The notes beneath the pieces are model-generated. The model was not told where the DNA came from. It ran no database searches and worked only from the letters and a program-made list of their open reading frames with translations. Shown piece by piece: positions 26,713 to 38,200 of a stretch of 64,000 nt of DNA. The stretch lies in assembly GCA_963402885.1 (NCBI GenBank), contig OY727100.1, positions 13,113,395 through 13,177,394 of the forward strand, written 5' to 3'. Both the position numbers and the translations under genes were made by a program. The DNA comes from Antedon bifida. Lineage: Eukaryota; Echinodermata; Crinoidea; Comatulida; Antedonidae. Numbering within the stretch: the first letter of the stretch is position 1; the number at the start of each line of letters is the position of its first letter.

Positions 26713-27875
26713 TATGATAACAATGATCCCAAGGCAATCCATCAATAGGGGCAGTAGGGTTTAATAGTCACATAGTTGTCTGGGGTAGTTTATAGAGGTA
26801 CAGTATACAGTATTGTCCTGAAAGAATGAAGCAACAAATTACTTTTTTACTTTTCTCTAGTTTGGGACTGTATTTCAATAGCTTATTTTCTTTTCTATAA
26901 GATTATAATCTTTAACTTAATGAAGCATAGTTTTTTTTTATGACATTAAACACCTAATTCATTTTAAACCAATGATTATTATCGCAAAGTAGTATAGCCC
27001 TTAAGTGTTAAAATCAAAATTCCCTGCTTTCATATTTTTACTTTGCCTACATAAGTGACTAAGCAGTCTTTTTATTCTCACAGTATGACATCTCCTTATA
27101 CATACCGGTGTTTAGCCTAAAAAACTGCAAGAAATGGACATACAGTAGATATTTAAGTCAATTAATGTGCGCCAAGCAAAGTAAAAAGAACATCCAATCT
27201 TTATTTGACCAAGGGTCTATAAAGCTAAAAGCTTGGCCTCTATACCTAGGAATAGTATAGTAATACCAAATCAGCTTTCCTGGGAATTAAGCAAATAAAT
27301 ACGCAGTTGCATAACAGCTATAAAGCGCTCACTGGCTAAACCCAGTGGCCCGGGAGCTTACAGAACCACTGCACAGGGCCTAGGGGGAAAAACAGGCATT
27401 AAAATAGTAAAAAAGACTTTTATATATATTTTATTGTATAGCCTAATAGTAAAGTGAGCTGCCAATAAAAATGCCACAAAACATTCAATAAATCAACTAA
27501 AAGAATTTACTAGGCTAGGCTATATAGCTAGGCCTATATCTAGATCTGCATACAGGTAGTAAGTACTGCATCACAAGTTGACCTAGCCCACCTCCCACAC
27601 AGACAGGGCCTTAGGCTAGGCCTACATGAAACCACACTTTATTTATTTAGCCTCCACAATTCCACCAGGGCAGGGCAGGTAGGCTTCTGGAGGAATTTCT
27701 GGAGGGGACGAGGAATCAACCAATTATAGGCTAGTGGTGGTAGGTAGCGGGGCTCGTCGTGTCGGCATCTAAATTAATACCAACTTTAAAAAAACACACA
27801 AAGAATAATATTGATCGTGTATATAAAACACATGAGGTCATGCAAAATAATATACAAAAACATTGAGATACTTAC

Positions 27876-28054
27876 TTCTTATAGAATGTTTTACATCGCC
27901 TGCAACCTGTAGGAGCGTCAAAATAAACTACACACAGCGGTACGTGCTTTGATCGTTGTGTTGTTGTGTTGAAGGCGGAGTTTTTACGTTCAGAATTAAT
28001 TATAGAGGGCGTTAACACATTTTCAGACATAGCACATTGGAAATTAAATTTCAT
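27876..28054 (-). CDS. Candidate first coding exon of an unidentified gene, divergent from NME5
   Basis: An open frame ends at a perfect donor (AA|GTAAGT, 27870-27875) and could start at 28054 or, more plausibly, at the second ATG at 28030 (MSENVLTPSI...). The end reads CVVYFDAPTGCRRCKTFY, with a CxxC-like pair. No family was recognised and no downstream exon was found between here and 24773, so this may be a short-lived or 5' UTR frame. Support comes from its position (about 540 bp from the NME5 ATG, opposite strand) and the strong donor. Confidence 0.35.
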
Positions 28055-28476
28055 CTAGTATATCCGATAATTTTGGTAATGAATTTCTGGCTAATTTCTG
28101 TGCTCATGATGATGCTCTATAAGTGGTTTTTTTCTGTTGAAATTTAGCATTTCTTTTTAAGTAATGAACTATCACTAACTGTAATGTGTGACACACAGAA
28201 AATAAGCCAAATACTTCTTCAAACATCTTGAAAACAAAATTGCAGGTAGAGTACTTCTTTATAAAACAAACAAAAAACTGTAAGAGAACTACAGCACTCT
28301 ATTTTGTTTGTTTGTTTGTTTTAGTTATTTGTGTTTTTATTTAGACTCTTCCTGCATCATCAACCATTCATGAAGGTATAATTAACTCCATGAGATCGAT
28401 CCATAATCATCATGCAGGGCCGGCTACTCTAGCTAGCTGCTCATGAAAAAAAAAAGGTTTGCCGTTGGGGGCGCGG

Positions 28477-28486
28477 TATATAAATA
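28477..28486 (+). promoter_or_regulatory. Possible TATA box for NME5
   Basis: TATATAAATA sits just downstream of a small GC-rich patch (GGGGGCGCGG), 83-92 bp before the NME5 start codon, a workable distance for a short 5' UTR. Inferred only from the motif. Confidence 0.4.
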
Positions 28487-28568
28487 TTGTAGAGCGTCGG
28501 CATGCCAACAAGCACTCGTATTTTTTTGATGTAAAACGATTCTAAATCTTGATTATTGTTTACAAAAA

Positions 28569-31050
28569 ATGGAGCCTCCTCAAATATATGTTGAGCGAAC
28601 ATTAGCGATAATTAAACCAGATGCTATTGAAAGTTTAACAGACATAGAAGAGATAATAAAACGTTCTGGATTCACAATTGTACAGGTTTGTTTTTGTTTT
28701 GTTTTTTTCTGCTAGCCAGGCCAGCCAGGACCTCCCTAGCTAGCCTAATAGCCTAGGCCTACTACTAGCTAGCTAGGCCTAGGCTAGCCTCTAGTAGGGC
28801 CTAGGCCCTCTACCTAGCTAGGCCTAGCTAGCCACGGTCATCATGATGAATCATAAGACTGTTACTGTACTACTACTAGGTCTCTAGTAGTAGGTTAGGC
28901 CTTTATTTTATTAGGCCTAGCCTAGCTAGCTAGGCTAGGCCTAATAATATTTTAATAAAAATTAAATTTATAACTTTTTTATCCATATAGAAAAGAAGAG
29001 CTCATTTGACACCTGAGCAAACCAGTGATTTCTATGCTGAGCATTATGGCAAAATGTTCTTCCCAAGCCTTGTAGCATACATGAGCAGTGGTCCAATTGT
29101 TGCAATGGTTCTAGCAAGAGAAAATGCTGTAGAGTATTGGCGAGAGTTGATTGGACCTCCAAACTGTTTTAGAGCCAGAGAAACCCACCCAGATAGGTAA
29201 AGATCTCTCTCTCGAAGTGCCATATCATGAGACTTTGGCGATCATGTTGTGCCACAATTCTCTGTCTATTGCCATGTTCAGCAACTCCACTTCTTTGGTA
29301 TTCTCGCCTCTATTCCGAATCCATTCAGATATGCTGGCCAACCAAGTGACTCTTTTTCTCCCCCTGTTCCTTCTTCCTTCTATTTTCCCAGTTAATGCCA
29401 AGTTCTCCAGACCTCCCTTCCTCAACACATGTCCCATGAATCTCATCTGTCTAATCCTAATATCCTTCAGTAGTTTCCTGCACACTCCAGCTCTTATCAA
29501 TACATCTTCATTACTAACTCTATCTGTCCATGGAATACTCATCATTCTCCTTAGAAACCACATCTCACAGCTTTCCAATCTTTTTCTGAGGTCAGTTGTG
29601 ATTGACCAGGCTTCACTTCCATACATCAGCACAGGATAGATGTAGCACAGGCTATTTATAAAGACCCCACTGAGTAGGAGTTGACCGTCGTAGTGTTAAA
29701 ACATAACTTTTCCTATGTACATTCTTTTCGTGAACTTTTCTCTTAGGGGTGTCCTTAATTTTATTTCAAACCTGAGTCTGACCCAAAGTCAATGAATCAG
29801 ATTTCTATGAAAACTTATTTTATTCCCAATGAAAAAAAAAAGAACAAAGCATTTATCCAAAAATAACCTACTGTAAAAAATGTTATAAAATATATTGGGA
29901 GATTGACTGTAAAAAGACGTTTTATAAACTACAGTATACATAATGCATCATTTATTGTTAAGACAATTTTTTCAAAAGCATTTATTAGGGTATGATCATT
30001 TACTGTACTTTTTGTCTTTCAGTATCAGAGCTCTGTACGGTACAGATGATCAAAGAAATGCAGTTCATGGCAGCGACCACGACGGAGCTGAACGAGAAAT
30101 TAGATTTATGTTTCCAGAAAGTATGTACAGTATTCAATCTACTAATTCTGGTTATTGTGGATGTAGAAATATCTCTTTTTCCGGTATGGGTCATGCTTGA
30201 GAATTTGGCTGCCAACGAAATCAGCTTCACAATTTTAAAAGCTAAAATCCTCTAAAAAAATCAATAATAATAATAAATCGTATTTCTATTATAAAGTCGA
30301 TTTAATTTGGGGGTAAATATTGTATTTGTTTCTCAAAATGTTTAACAGAAAGACTTTGTCTGCCAGTTTGTTTGTAACATCAGAGGTTCGTTGTTCTCGG
30401 TTTTCTCCATATTTCTTTATAGGAACCATTACTTTAAACCATCAATTTTTCTTTCAGGTATAGTAGAACCTATTCCAACAGGACAAGCAGCGAAAGATTA
30501 CCTAGGAAAGTTGGTGAATCCAACGTTACTGAAAGGCTTAACCAGTCTTTGTAAACATAAACCCGAAGATCCAATAGTAAGAATGTCAATTAATTAAATA
30601 TCACCAACATCATCTTTTATTAAAAATCAATTTTCTCACTCTTCCGAGGGGTTAAATTACAATCACTTTTTCTGCTGTTATGGCATCTCTCCACTTCTTT
30701 CTGTGTCACCATGTTCTTCCAAACCGATTTTAATGCTTTCTTTACCAATCTTTCTTTGTGACACCTTTGACTGTCCTCTTCTACTGGCTAGGTTTATTTG
30801 TAGCATTATTGGTCCCACAAATTGTGTATAATATTAATAATATACCATTTATAATTGAAAATGCATGTGTATTCACAATTACCTAAATCCAGCAGACCAT
30901 ACAACCAAACTATGTTTACAGTATTCAAATTTACTGGCACTAACTTAGCATTGTTTTCTCTTTCTTTAGACCTGGCTTGCTGATTGGCTGATAGCGAACA
31001 ACCCTAACAAACCATGTGTGAATGACGATATTCATGTCACAGAAGCATAG
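28569..31050 (+). CDS. NME5: NME5, nucleoside diphosphate kinase homolog 5 (ciliary radial spoke protein)
   Basis: Complete five-exon gene: 28569-28685, 28991-29196, 30023-30120, 30458-30576, 30970-31050; all GT-AG, phases consistent, total 206 residues (human NME5 is about 212). The NDK domain runs from ERTLAIIKPDAI (residues 9-20) to about 137, with YGKMFFPSLVAYMSSGP and the NAVHGSD motif carrying the NDK histidine (His123). The C-terminal part holds a Dpy-30-like helix pair (GQAAKDYLGKLVNPTLLKGL then DWLIANNPNKP), the NME5-specific tail. In other animals NME5 is a radial-spoke component of motile cilia and sperm flagella, with doubtful kinase activity. Exon 3 starts tatcagagctc, completing the Ser codon split after residue 107. 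A LINE fragment lies only a few bases downstream of the exon 2 donor. AATAAA-type signals follow the stop within 400 bp. Confidence 0.97.
28700..28950. repeat. CTAG/GGCCTA-rich low-complexity tract in NME5 intron 1
   Basis: Dense overlapping CTAGCTAG, TAGGCCTA and AGGCCTAGCC words. Similar tracts are near 44535-44620, 55650-55700 and 58010-58210, mostly close to first exons or promoters. It could form many short hairpins; no gene is seen. Confidence 0.7.
29202..29640 (-). mobile_element. Non-LTR retrotransposon (LINE) fragment, 3' end of the reverse-transcriptase ORF
   Basis: Minus-strand open frame 29632-29225 (135 residues) reads MLMYGSEAWSITTDLRKRLE, then FLRRMMSIPWTDRVSNEDVL and QMRFMGHVLRKGGLE. 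This is the conserved C-terminal region that follows the RT domain in many invertebrate LINEs. The frame is intact to a stop, so the insertion is fairly young, but the whole upstream RT and endonuclease part is missing (5' truncation). It is antisense to NME5, inside intron 2. Confidence 0.85.
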
Positions 31051-31051
31051 T

Positions 31052-31365
31052 TTACTATCTGCCATGTTGTATATAATAAAAATACCTAGTAACTTGGATG
31101 CTATCTACCATCCTAAACTGTTTAGGTCAACACCTAGTAACTTAGTTTACTATATCCACCACATGAAATTAAACTGTGTAAGTCAACACCTAGTAACTTA
31201 GTTTACCATATCTACCACATTAAATTAAACTGTTTAGGTCAACACCTAGTAACTTAGTTTGCTATCTACCACATTAAAATAAACTGTTTAGGAAAACAGC
31301 TGGTAACTTTTGAACCTAGTAAATTTTACCATCCACCATCTTGTATATAAACTTATAGGTCAACA
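31052..31365. repeat. Tandem repeat, about 56-bp period, 5 copies, at the NME5 3' end
   Basis: GGTCAACACCTAGTAACTTA recurs at roughly 56-bp spacing, with TTTACTATCTACCACATTAA and ATTAAACTGTTTAGG between. It begins right after the NME5 stop codon and so probably forms most of the 3' UTR. Confidence 0.85.
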
Positions 31366-32507
31366 CTTAAATGTACTTAAAATGTGTCTGTTAATGATAT
31401 ATTTACACTATTTCATTATCTTTAAATTGTAAATAAATTGTTGAATACTAAATGTTATATATTACAGTTTAGAATTACTAACTATCTGTACTACAGATGT
31501 GAGAATTAAAGACATTTATTTCCTAAAAGTATTGAGCTTTACGTTATGTTCTCTGTTGGCAGCCACCCAGTGTCCTTCAAGCCAGTAGCCAGAATTTCAT
31601 TTCCACAAAAGGGCAAAAATCGTAAGCCAGGCCTATATACCCTCATTTCTGCTGGTCTCTAGTTTTAAAAAAAGGGACCTCACACTGGCCCTGGCTAGGC
31701 TTGTATTCTGATGTATACAGTTGAACCCCACAATTAACATGCTCAAGACAAGAAAAAATTGCAAACTTACGAGAGGTGTCCACTTGACGAGAGGTAGCAA
31801 ATGCATCGCTTGGATTAAAATTAAAAAGGCTTTGTTGGATGAGTGTGTCTTAAATCTAGGTGTCTGCTTATTCAAGGTGTCCGCACATACAGATTTAATT
31901 GTACAATGACAAACTCAAATCCATCATATTTAGTGCGTATAAGTGTGAATAACAAAATTTCACAAATACAAAATAAATAAACACTTATACTTTTAATTAA
32001 CCATTAATTAAATTAATATAAAACATGGAAATAATATACTAATTAAATTTCAGTACAAAGTCGAATACAAAGCTTATAAAAATCAGCTAGTGTAAAAAAA
32101 AATTATTAGAAGATAAAATAAAAAAAAGCAATTTAAAAATAGCACAAAAATAAACACAGGTCTTCCTCCAATTAAAGATCACTCAACTAAATGTCCCTCT
32201 AATTAGTGACCTTAACATAAGATATAGATATCAAAATTAGAGAATAAGCTACCAATAAATTATTAGTTATTCCTCTAAACATGTTTGAGAACTCTGTCCC
32301 AAAAGTGGTCTTTAATTAGGACATTTTGTTATAGGTGGGTATAAAGTATTTGTGATTAAAGTAATAAGTTTAAATACATTTTATCATACATACCTATTAA
32401 AATTGCACTCAATATTTGTGTGCATGTGAATATTGTATAATTGTATTGAATATATATACTGTAATGATAAACAAACATTTGGAAGTTTCTTACAGGTAGG
32501 AATTGAG

Positions 32508-32550
32508 CCTAGCCATTGAGCGCAAATTCGATTTGCGCTCAATGGCTAGG
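32508..32550. repeat. Perfect 20-bp hairpin with a 3-nt loop
   Basis: CCTAGCCATTGAGCGCAAAT (32508-32527) is the exact reverse complement of 32531-32550, separated by TCG. A GAATTGAG / CTCAATT pair lies further out on both sides. A perfect arm of this length is rare here outside MITE termini. Confidence 0.95.
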
Positions 32551-32809
32551 TTGAGATTCAAGCTCAATTAAGCAGCTAGCTTTTAAGTCTAAAAGTCATT
32601 CTGAATATGCTCTATGTTTATGAGTATTGGAATATTTTAATACTGACATTTTACTGAAATTAATGATAGCAAATTGTGAACTCTGTAGATGGCATGTGAG
32701 CAAATTATCGGTACGCTTCATTGATCTCAAATATACAAATCTTGAGAGTGATGACAACATACAATCTCCATGCTATTGGTTTATAAGTATGGATTGTCTG
32801 CAAAGCTTT

Positions 32810-32919
32810 AAAGCTCTGTCTACACTTGTAGATGTACCCACATGTCGTATTACTACAATATTTGGGCACATCATACTTTTTTTGTCACATAAAGTTTGAT
32901 AGTGTAGACAGAGCTTAAG
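32810..32919. mobile_element. MITE of the AAGCTCTGTCTACACTATC family, copy D
   Basis: Starts AAAGCTCTGTCTACACTTGT and ends AAGTTTGATAGTGTAGACAG then AGCTTAA. A short 110-bp copy missing part of the interior. Confidence 0.85.
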
Positions 32920-33294
32920 GCTACTAAATATGAGAATTTCTGCCAGAACTAAATATCCACTTGATATACGCCTACGTATACCCTATTATTAAACTACTGG
33001 GATGTGCCTCAAATTTCGATTCGGATTTTAAAGTATTTCATGCACAATCTGTCAATACTATATTTTGAATACCAGAATCATAATGGGAGGCAGAAGGATA
33101 GGGGAAATAAATATGGCAAGATCACCCTTTGTTCACATCATTTAAATGGTATCAGTGGTTTCAGATAAATTTGCCTGTATCAAAAACCGATTTGAATTAC
33201 TCAAACAAAATGAGTTGTCGACGTTTACACCAAACAAGGCCATATACATGGCTGCATTTGCATGCTCAAATTTGAGTTAGTGTTTACCGACCGA

Positions 33295-33375
33295 CCAATT
33301 GACTGACAGACCGTCCAACCAACCGACCGACATAGTGAGCTGTAGAGTCACGTTTGCACGCGACTAAGAATTGGT
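33295..33375. repeat. CCGA-rich repeat with CACGCGACT boundary, copy 1
   Basis: Contains GACTGACAGACCGTCCAACC, ACCGACCGACATAGTGAGCT, then CACGCGACTAAG. Related copies are at 42300-42495 and 51010-51125, where the boundary words TAGTCGCGT and ACTATGTCGGTCGGT are clearer. Confidence 0.7.
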
Positions 33376-33521
33376 GAAAACAAAGTCTTGGTTGATTTAC
33401 AAAATTAAAAATAAATTGAGTTGCATTGACCTGAAAACGTGTGCCTTCCCAAACAATTTGACTAGAGTTTTGGCCACATTACACATAATATTTGTAGGTC
33501 ATAGATCATTGCAATCTCCCA

Positions 33522-33721
33522 AAGGTTTTGTTCCTACTAGCGATGCAACGTAACGCAACCTACGCAGCATAAGAAAATGCCCTTCCAATAATTGTGTTTG
33601 CCCCCGTCTGCGATGCTTACATCACTGTTGCGTCATCGGTTCCCAGTTGTGATTACGCAATACAGAACTTTGCGTTAATATGTCGCAGCATTACGTTGCA
33701 TCGCTAGTGGGAACCACGCTT
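33522..33721. mobile_element. MITE with GTTCC(C/T)ACTAGCGATGCAACG ends
   Basis: Left GTTCCTACTAGCGATGCAAC and right GTTGCATCGCTAGTGGGAAC are inverted; the match extends weakly outward (AAGGTTTT against CACGCTT). About 200 bp and non-coding. Related in its GGTTCCCACTAG word to the remnant at 7574-7710. Confidence 0.85.
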
Positions 33722-34276
33722 AATTGCTGGCACTGGCAGCAATTACATCAACCAACCTGTAACTAATTGTCTTTCAATTAGCAAAAATTAATTATATAAA
33801 ATTAACAACAATTTGGATGGAAAAATAGTATATAAAACAACTAAATGCATTGTTATATATTGCAAACATATCTACACACTTAAATATAAAAAATAATTTA
33901 AATATAAAATCCTAGGGTGGTCTAAACACAATGGTTTGTCTCTAACTTAAATACTATACAATGTTAATTAGTAGGTAACAGTAAGCGCAAAACTTACTGT
34001 CCTACGTAGAATCTGTATATATCCTGAGCGGTAACCGCCCGTCCACTTGTCTGTGTAAACTGGCCTCAAACCATACTTAATACTTATTTATTTATATTTA
34101 AACAGGATAGGAATGGACAACAACTGGGTCAAAGTTTATAAGTTAACAAAGAGGGGCATAGAGTAACACCATTAACAGTATAAGGAAATGACATTATCTC
34201 AACACAGCAATATACGACATTTCATTAATATTAAAGCTAGAATATGGAGACATTGATGTGGAAGACCAAGTAATGT

Positions 34277-34419
34277 AAAGCTCTGTCTACACTATCAAAC
34301 TTTATGTGGCAAAAATGTGCCCATATATGGACATGATGTCATATCACTACCATATTTGGGTACAGTATATCACTACTTATTTGTCACAAACTAGTTTGAT
34401 AGTGTAAACAGAGCTTAAG
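34277..34419. mobile_element. MITE of the AAGCTCTGTCTACACTATC family, copy E
   Basis: Starts AAAGCTCTGTCTACACTATC and ends CTAGTTTGATAGTGTAAACA then GAGCTTAA, with CATATATGGACATGATGTCA inside. Confidence 0.9.
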
Positions 34420-34549
34420 TAAAGTTCAATGTAATCAGTTTCTCATTGGAAAAAATAGCAAATTGCCTCGAAAATCAGCATAGCCAAGTACACAGATTGA
34501 CTTATTGCTTCATTTACCGTAAGCAACATGTATCATATTTACGAGTTGC

Positions 34550-35130
34550 GTAGAAATAAAATAAATCATAGGAAAATAATACTTTTTTTCTTTTAAATTT
34601 CTTACATCGTGAACTCTATTCATAGTCACATGACATGACTCACTACAATAATATGTGTGACATGTATCACAATGGGCAAATAAATCATTAAAAAAAGACT
34701 GTTAACTCTTTCTCTCTGGGCCGGATTTAAGGTCATGTGATACATATCAGTGACATGTCACTATGTATACATGTGACATGTATAATACAGGATGTGTGAC
34801 ATGTGTATCACTATGTTCATTACCATAGAAATATATAAATACATTTATAAGAAAATAATACAATTTTTTCATGCAACTGTAATGCCCTAGACTAGTCTAT
34901 GGAAGAAGAAGTAACTTTTTAATATTTGAATGGGCTCTATTTACTGTCATTGGCATCATATGACATGTGATGCACTATTGCATTTGTCACGTGCAAGTGA
35001 AATATATCACTATGTGCATTATACCAAAAAAATATAAGCATTAATAAATCTAATAAAATTAAATCATATTAGAGAATAATACTCGTTTTTCATGAGGCTA
35101 TAACTTTCAAATTCTGGAACAACAAAATGG
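34550..35130. repeat. Degenerate tandem repeat, roughly 170-bp period, about 3 copies
   Basis: GTGACATGTATCACTATGTG-like words recur near 34660, 34790 and 34995, each followed by AATAAAT...AGAAAATAATAC and TTTTTCATG..ACTGTAA/GGCTATAA. Strongly diverged. Confidence 0.55.
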
Positions 35131-35292
35131 GCGGAATTCTTAATAATGTGATTACAATTAAAAGTAATAGATTAAAATGCTGAATATGTAATTGTATAAA
35201 GTCTATGAATGTCTTACTGTTACAGTACACTCTATTTTAACATGATTACCCTGTTTTGTCCACTTTTGTATTTCTATGTATCTTTGCCAGGC

Positions 35293-38200
35293 TCAATTCG
35301 AATGCCAAAACTACTGTGTGTTAACATCTTGAAGAATTTGAAAATCTAGAACGGAAACAAATTATTACATCGTAAAGTGTTTTCCTGATTAATATGTACG
35401 ATCAAAACGGTACTGGGTATCATCAACTAGCGTTCATGTTCCCATCTAATCGTCTATTCATAGAAGTACTGATGAAGAAGTCAATCTGTGGCGACTATAG
35501 GATGAACCCGAGACCTGACTTTGCTTCGACTTTTAAATAATAGAAAGTTTGAATAGTTTGTCAGGATAGGACACGGAGGAGGGCTCGTATGATAATGGTT
35601 ACCTATTGATGGCCATATACAAAACATAAGCAGAGTACATTAAAATTCTGACATACCTTAATCTCTTTGTCCTCAGAGCCAGTGAACAGCAGACCATTGT
35701 GAAGAGTCAGTGCATTAATACTTCCCTCGTGCCGACTAAGACTTTGCAATTTCAAAAAATTCTCCAGGTTCCAAACCTAAACAATCAATATATTTAATAA
35801 AGTCAACTCTTCAAATATCATACTCTCTGAAAACCAGACATTTCTTGAGGTCCAAAAGGTTCATTTTATAACATTAAAACACATTCAGAATACCGGACTT
35901 TCCTGAAAACCAGACATGTACTATGAACTATATTAGGCCAGCCCATTGGGTAAGAGTTGACTGTAATAGTTAGTAAGTATATTGAGGGTGTCCAATTTTG
36001 AAATGTACAGTCATTTAATAAATTTGAGGGAAACAAATTATGGAATTCAATCCATGTAGATATTAAAACTGCATCTACAACTTCTAAATTTAAATTAGTA
36101 TATATATAATAATAGTAAATATTAGAACTATTTACTTTCAAGATATGATGAACGTTAAATATATATTTCACATAAGACCAGTTAAGATTGGATAAAGTGG
36201 TCTAAATAGAAATTGTAGCTTTGTTTTCTTTTATTTATTATTAGTTAATGTATTTTGTTTTTCTCTTTCATATTCGTATTAAATGTTATACAGTATCTTG
36301 GGGTGGGTCAAACTTATATGACCCTCTCCCCACATGATTACTTCATTGTATTTATTATCCTGTATGTTATTGTGTATTGTGGAAATAAATTGAATTGAAC
36401 TGAAAAAATCACACCTTGACAGTTCCATCATACGAACTAGATAGAAGAAATCGGTTTCTGGGAGACAAAGCAAAGGCAGTGATCATTCCAATATGGCCTC
36501 GTAGAGATCGAACATGCTCATATGTATTGATGTCAAATATTTGAATATTTCTGTTGTGAGTTCCTGTAAAATTTAACACAAATGCAGGTCTTCAAATTCA
36601 AACTAGCAATTTACAATTAGATTTTTCGTAATTGAAAATTTCAATCCAATAAAGCTACTTTCACATTGCACTCATATTCGGTCAGGCCCTGAGAAAAATA
36701 TTGTGGAAAGTGGGTTCAGTGCTAAGGCATAGAATTGTTCACACCAAATACGATTTGAATCCGTACCTGATTCTGACTCTGAATTCATAGCGATGGATCA
36801 AGAAGCCATTTTATTTACTGAAATCGTACAATAATTTTTCTTTTGACCAACAGTGAGCATGAATGACTGTGCTTGACAGCAGATAACTGAATTCGTTCTG
36901 TATGTGAAAGCACACTAAACGCTCACAACATTGTTCTCAGGGTGCCAGACCAAATCCGGGCACGATTTGAAAATAGCTTTATGGAAAGAGAGCATGTTAT
37001 TTCAGCCTATGACGATACATCACATATCATAACTTGAGATAAGCTTTTGAAACATCATCAATATGATATGATGAAAGTCATTGTATGTGCCATCCACACC
37101 TGTGCGCAATTTAGCCCAGTTAGCTGCAAGGCACAGGTTACTCCCCCCACATTTACTACTGATACTTACCCATTATCAAGTATTTATCAGTGACTTTGAG
37201 ACAGTACACCAAGCCATACTCATGGTCTATCTTTTTAATAAGGTTAAAGCGCCCCGTGGCATCCCATATACTGATGCAGTTCTCGGCCCCGCTGTACAGA
37301 TTTTCCTATTAACACAAACACATCCATATTGAAAAAGTATTGTAAATATAAAAACAACATTCAGAATAATTAGATTTAAAACAAACCTTTTCAATGTTTT
37401 TGTATTTAAAACACAACTTTAGATTTCTCATTTCTCACCAACTTATCTACAATCCTCCAATAAAATTACAAGAATCTATTATTATTATTAATAATCTATT
37501 TCTTGTTCATACCTTCTTTGGGTCAAGGGTCAATGCCCATGCTCTTCTCAGTCCACCTATTGTCTTTATTAGATCTAAAGTCTCAGAATCCCAGACCTTA
37601 AAAAGAGAAGAGTAACATTCAAGGTAAGCAAAATAGAAATATAAAGCTCTGTCTATATTATCAAGCTTTATGTGACAAAAAAATGTAATGTGCCCATATA
37701 TGGACATGATGATGTCATATCACTACCATATTTGGTAGTTTGATAATGTAGACAGAGCTTTAGTCAATTCCATGAAATTTATTTTCTCAACCACTACATA
37801 AAATAGTAATGAAATGTTACATTAACAATGTATATGGTATATAGCTATACAATGACAACATTGCACTGAGGTAGCAAAATAGTATATAAAATTACGTAAA
37901 AAAATAATATGTATTTGAAATTCTTTTTTTAGGTTGGCCAAGTTATATTATTAATAATGGGTTGTATTTTTGGTTACCTTAATTTCAGATTGTGATGATG
38001 AAAAGATATATTTTCCCGCTCTTACGAGCGCCAGGATTGTCTCATCGTGAGCATTCTATGGTAAAAGAAGAATTAAATCAAATTTAATAAAATTAAATTA
38101 AATAATTTACTAATCACACGGTTAATTAATTATAATTGTTCTAATCTAAAGCTCTGCATACACTATCAAACTTTATGTGACAAAAACATGTGATGTGCCC

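Larger units (their letters stand above)
24774..27875. other. Spacer upstream of the PPP1R16A-like gene
   Basis: No convincing exon. It must contain the promoter and 5' UTR of the PPP1R16A-like gene (minus strand). It holds a SINE (25550-25862), two MITEs (25905-26147, 26427-26712), a 21-bp tandem repeat (26320-26418) and a CTAG/GGCCTA-rich zone at 27500-27730. Confidence 0.75.
31366..35292. other. Spacer between NME5 and the TRAF7-like gene (convergent 3' ends)
   Basis: No gene seen. It contains a perfect 20-bp hairpin (32508-32550), two MITEs of the AAGCTCTGTCTACACTATC family, another MITE (33522-33721), a CCGA-type repeat (33295-33375) and a degenerate array (34550-35130). The 3' UTR of the TRAF7-like gene (minus strand) must fall in its right part; no poly(A) signal was fixed with certainty. 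Confidence 0.7.

Noticed and set aside
29151..29639. 162-codon plus-strand frame
   Set aside because: It is the antisense of the LINE reverse-transcriptase fragment joined to the end of NME5 exon 2; the true coding sense is minus for the LINE part.
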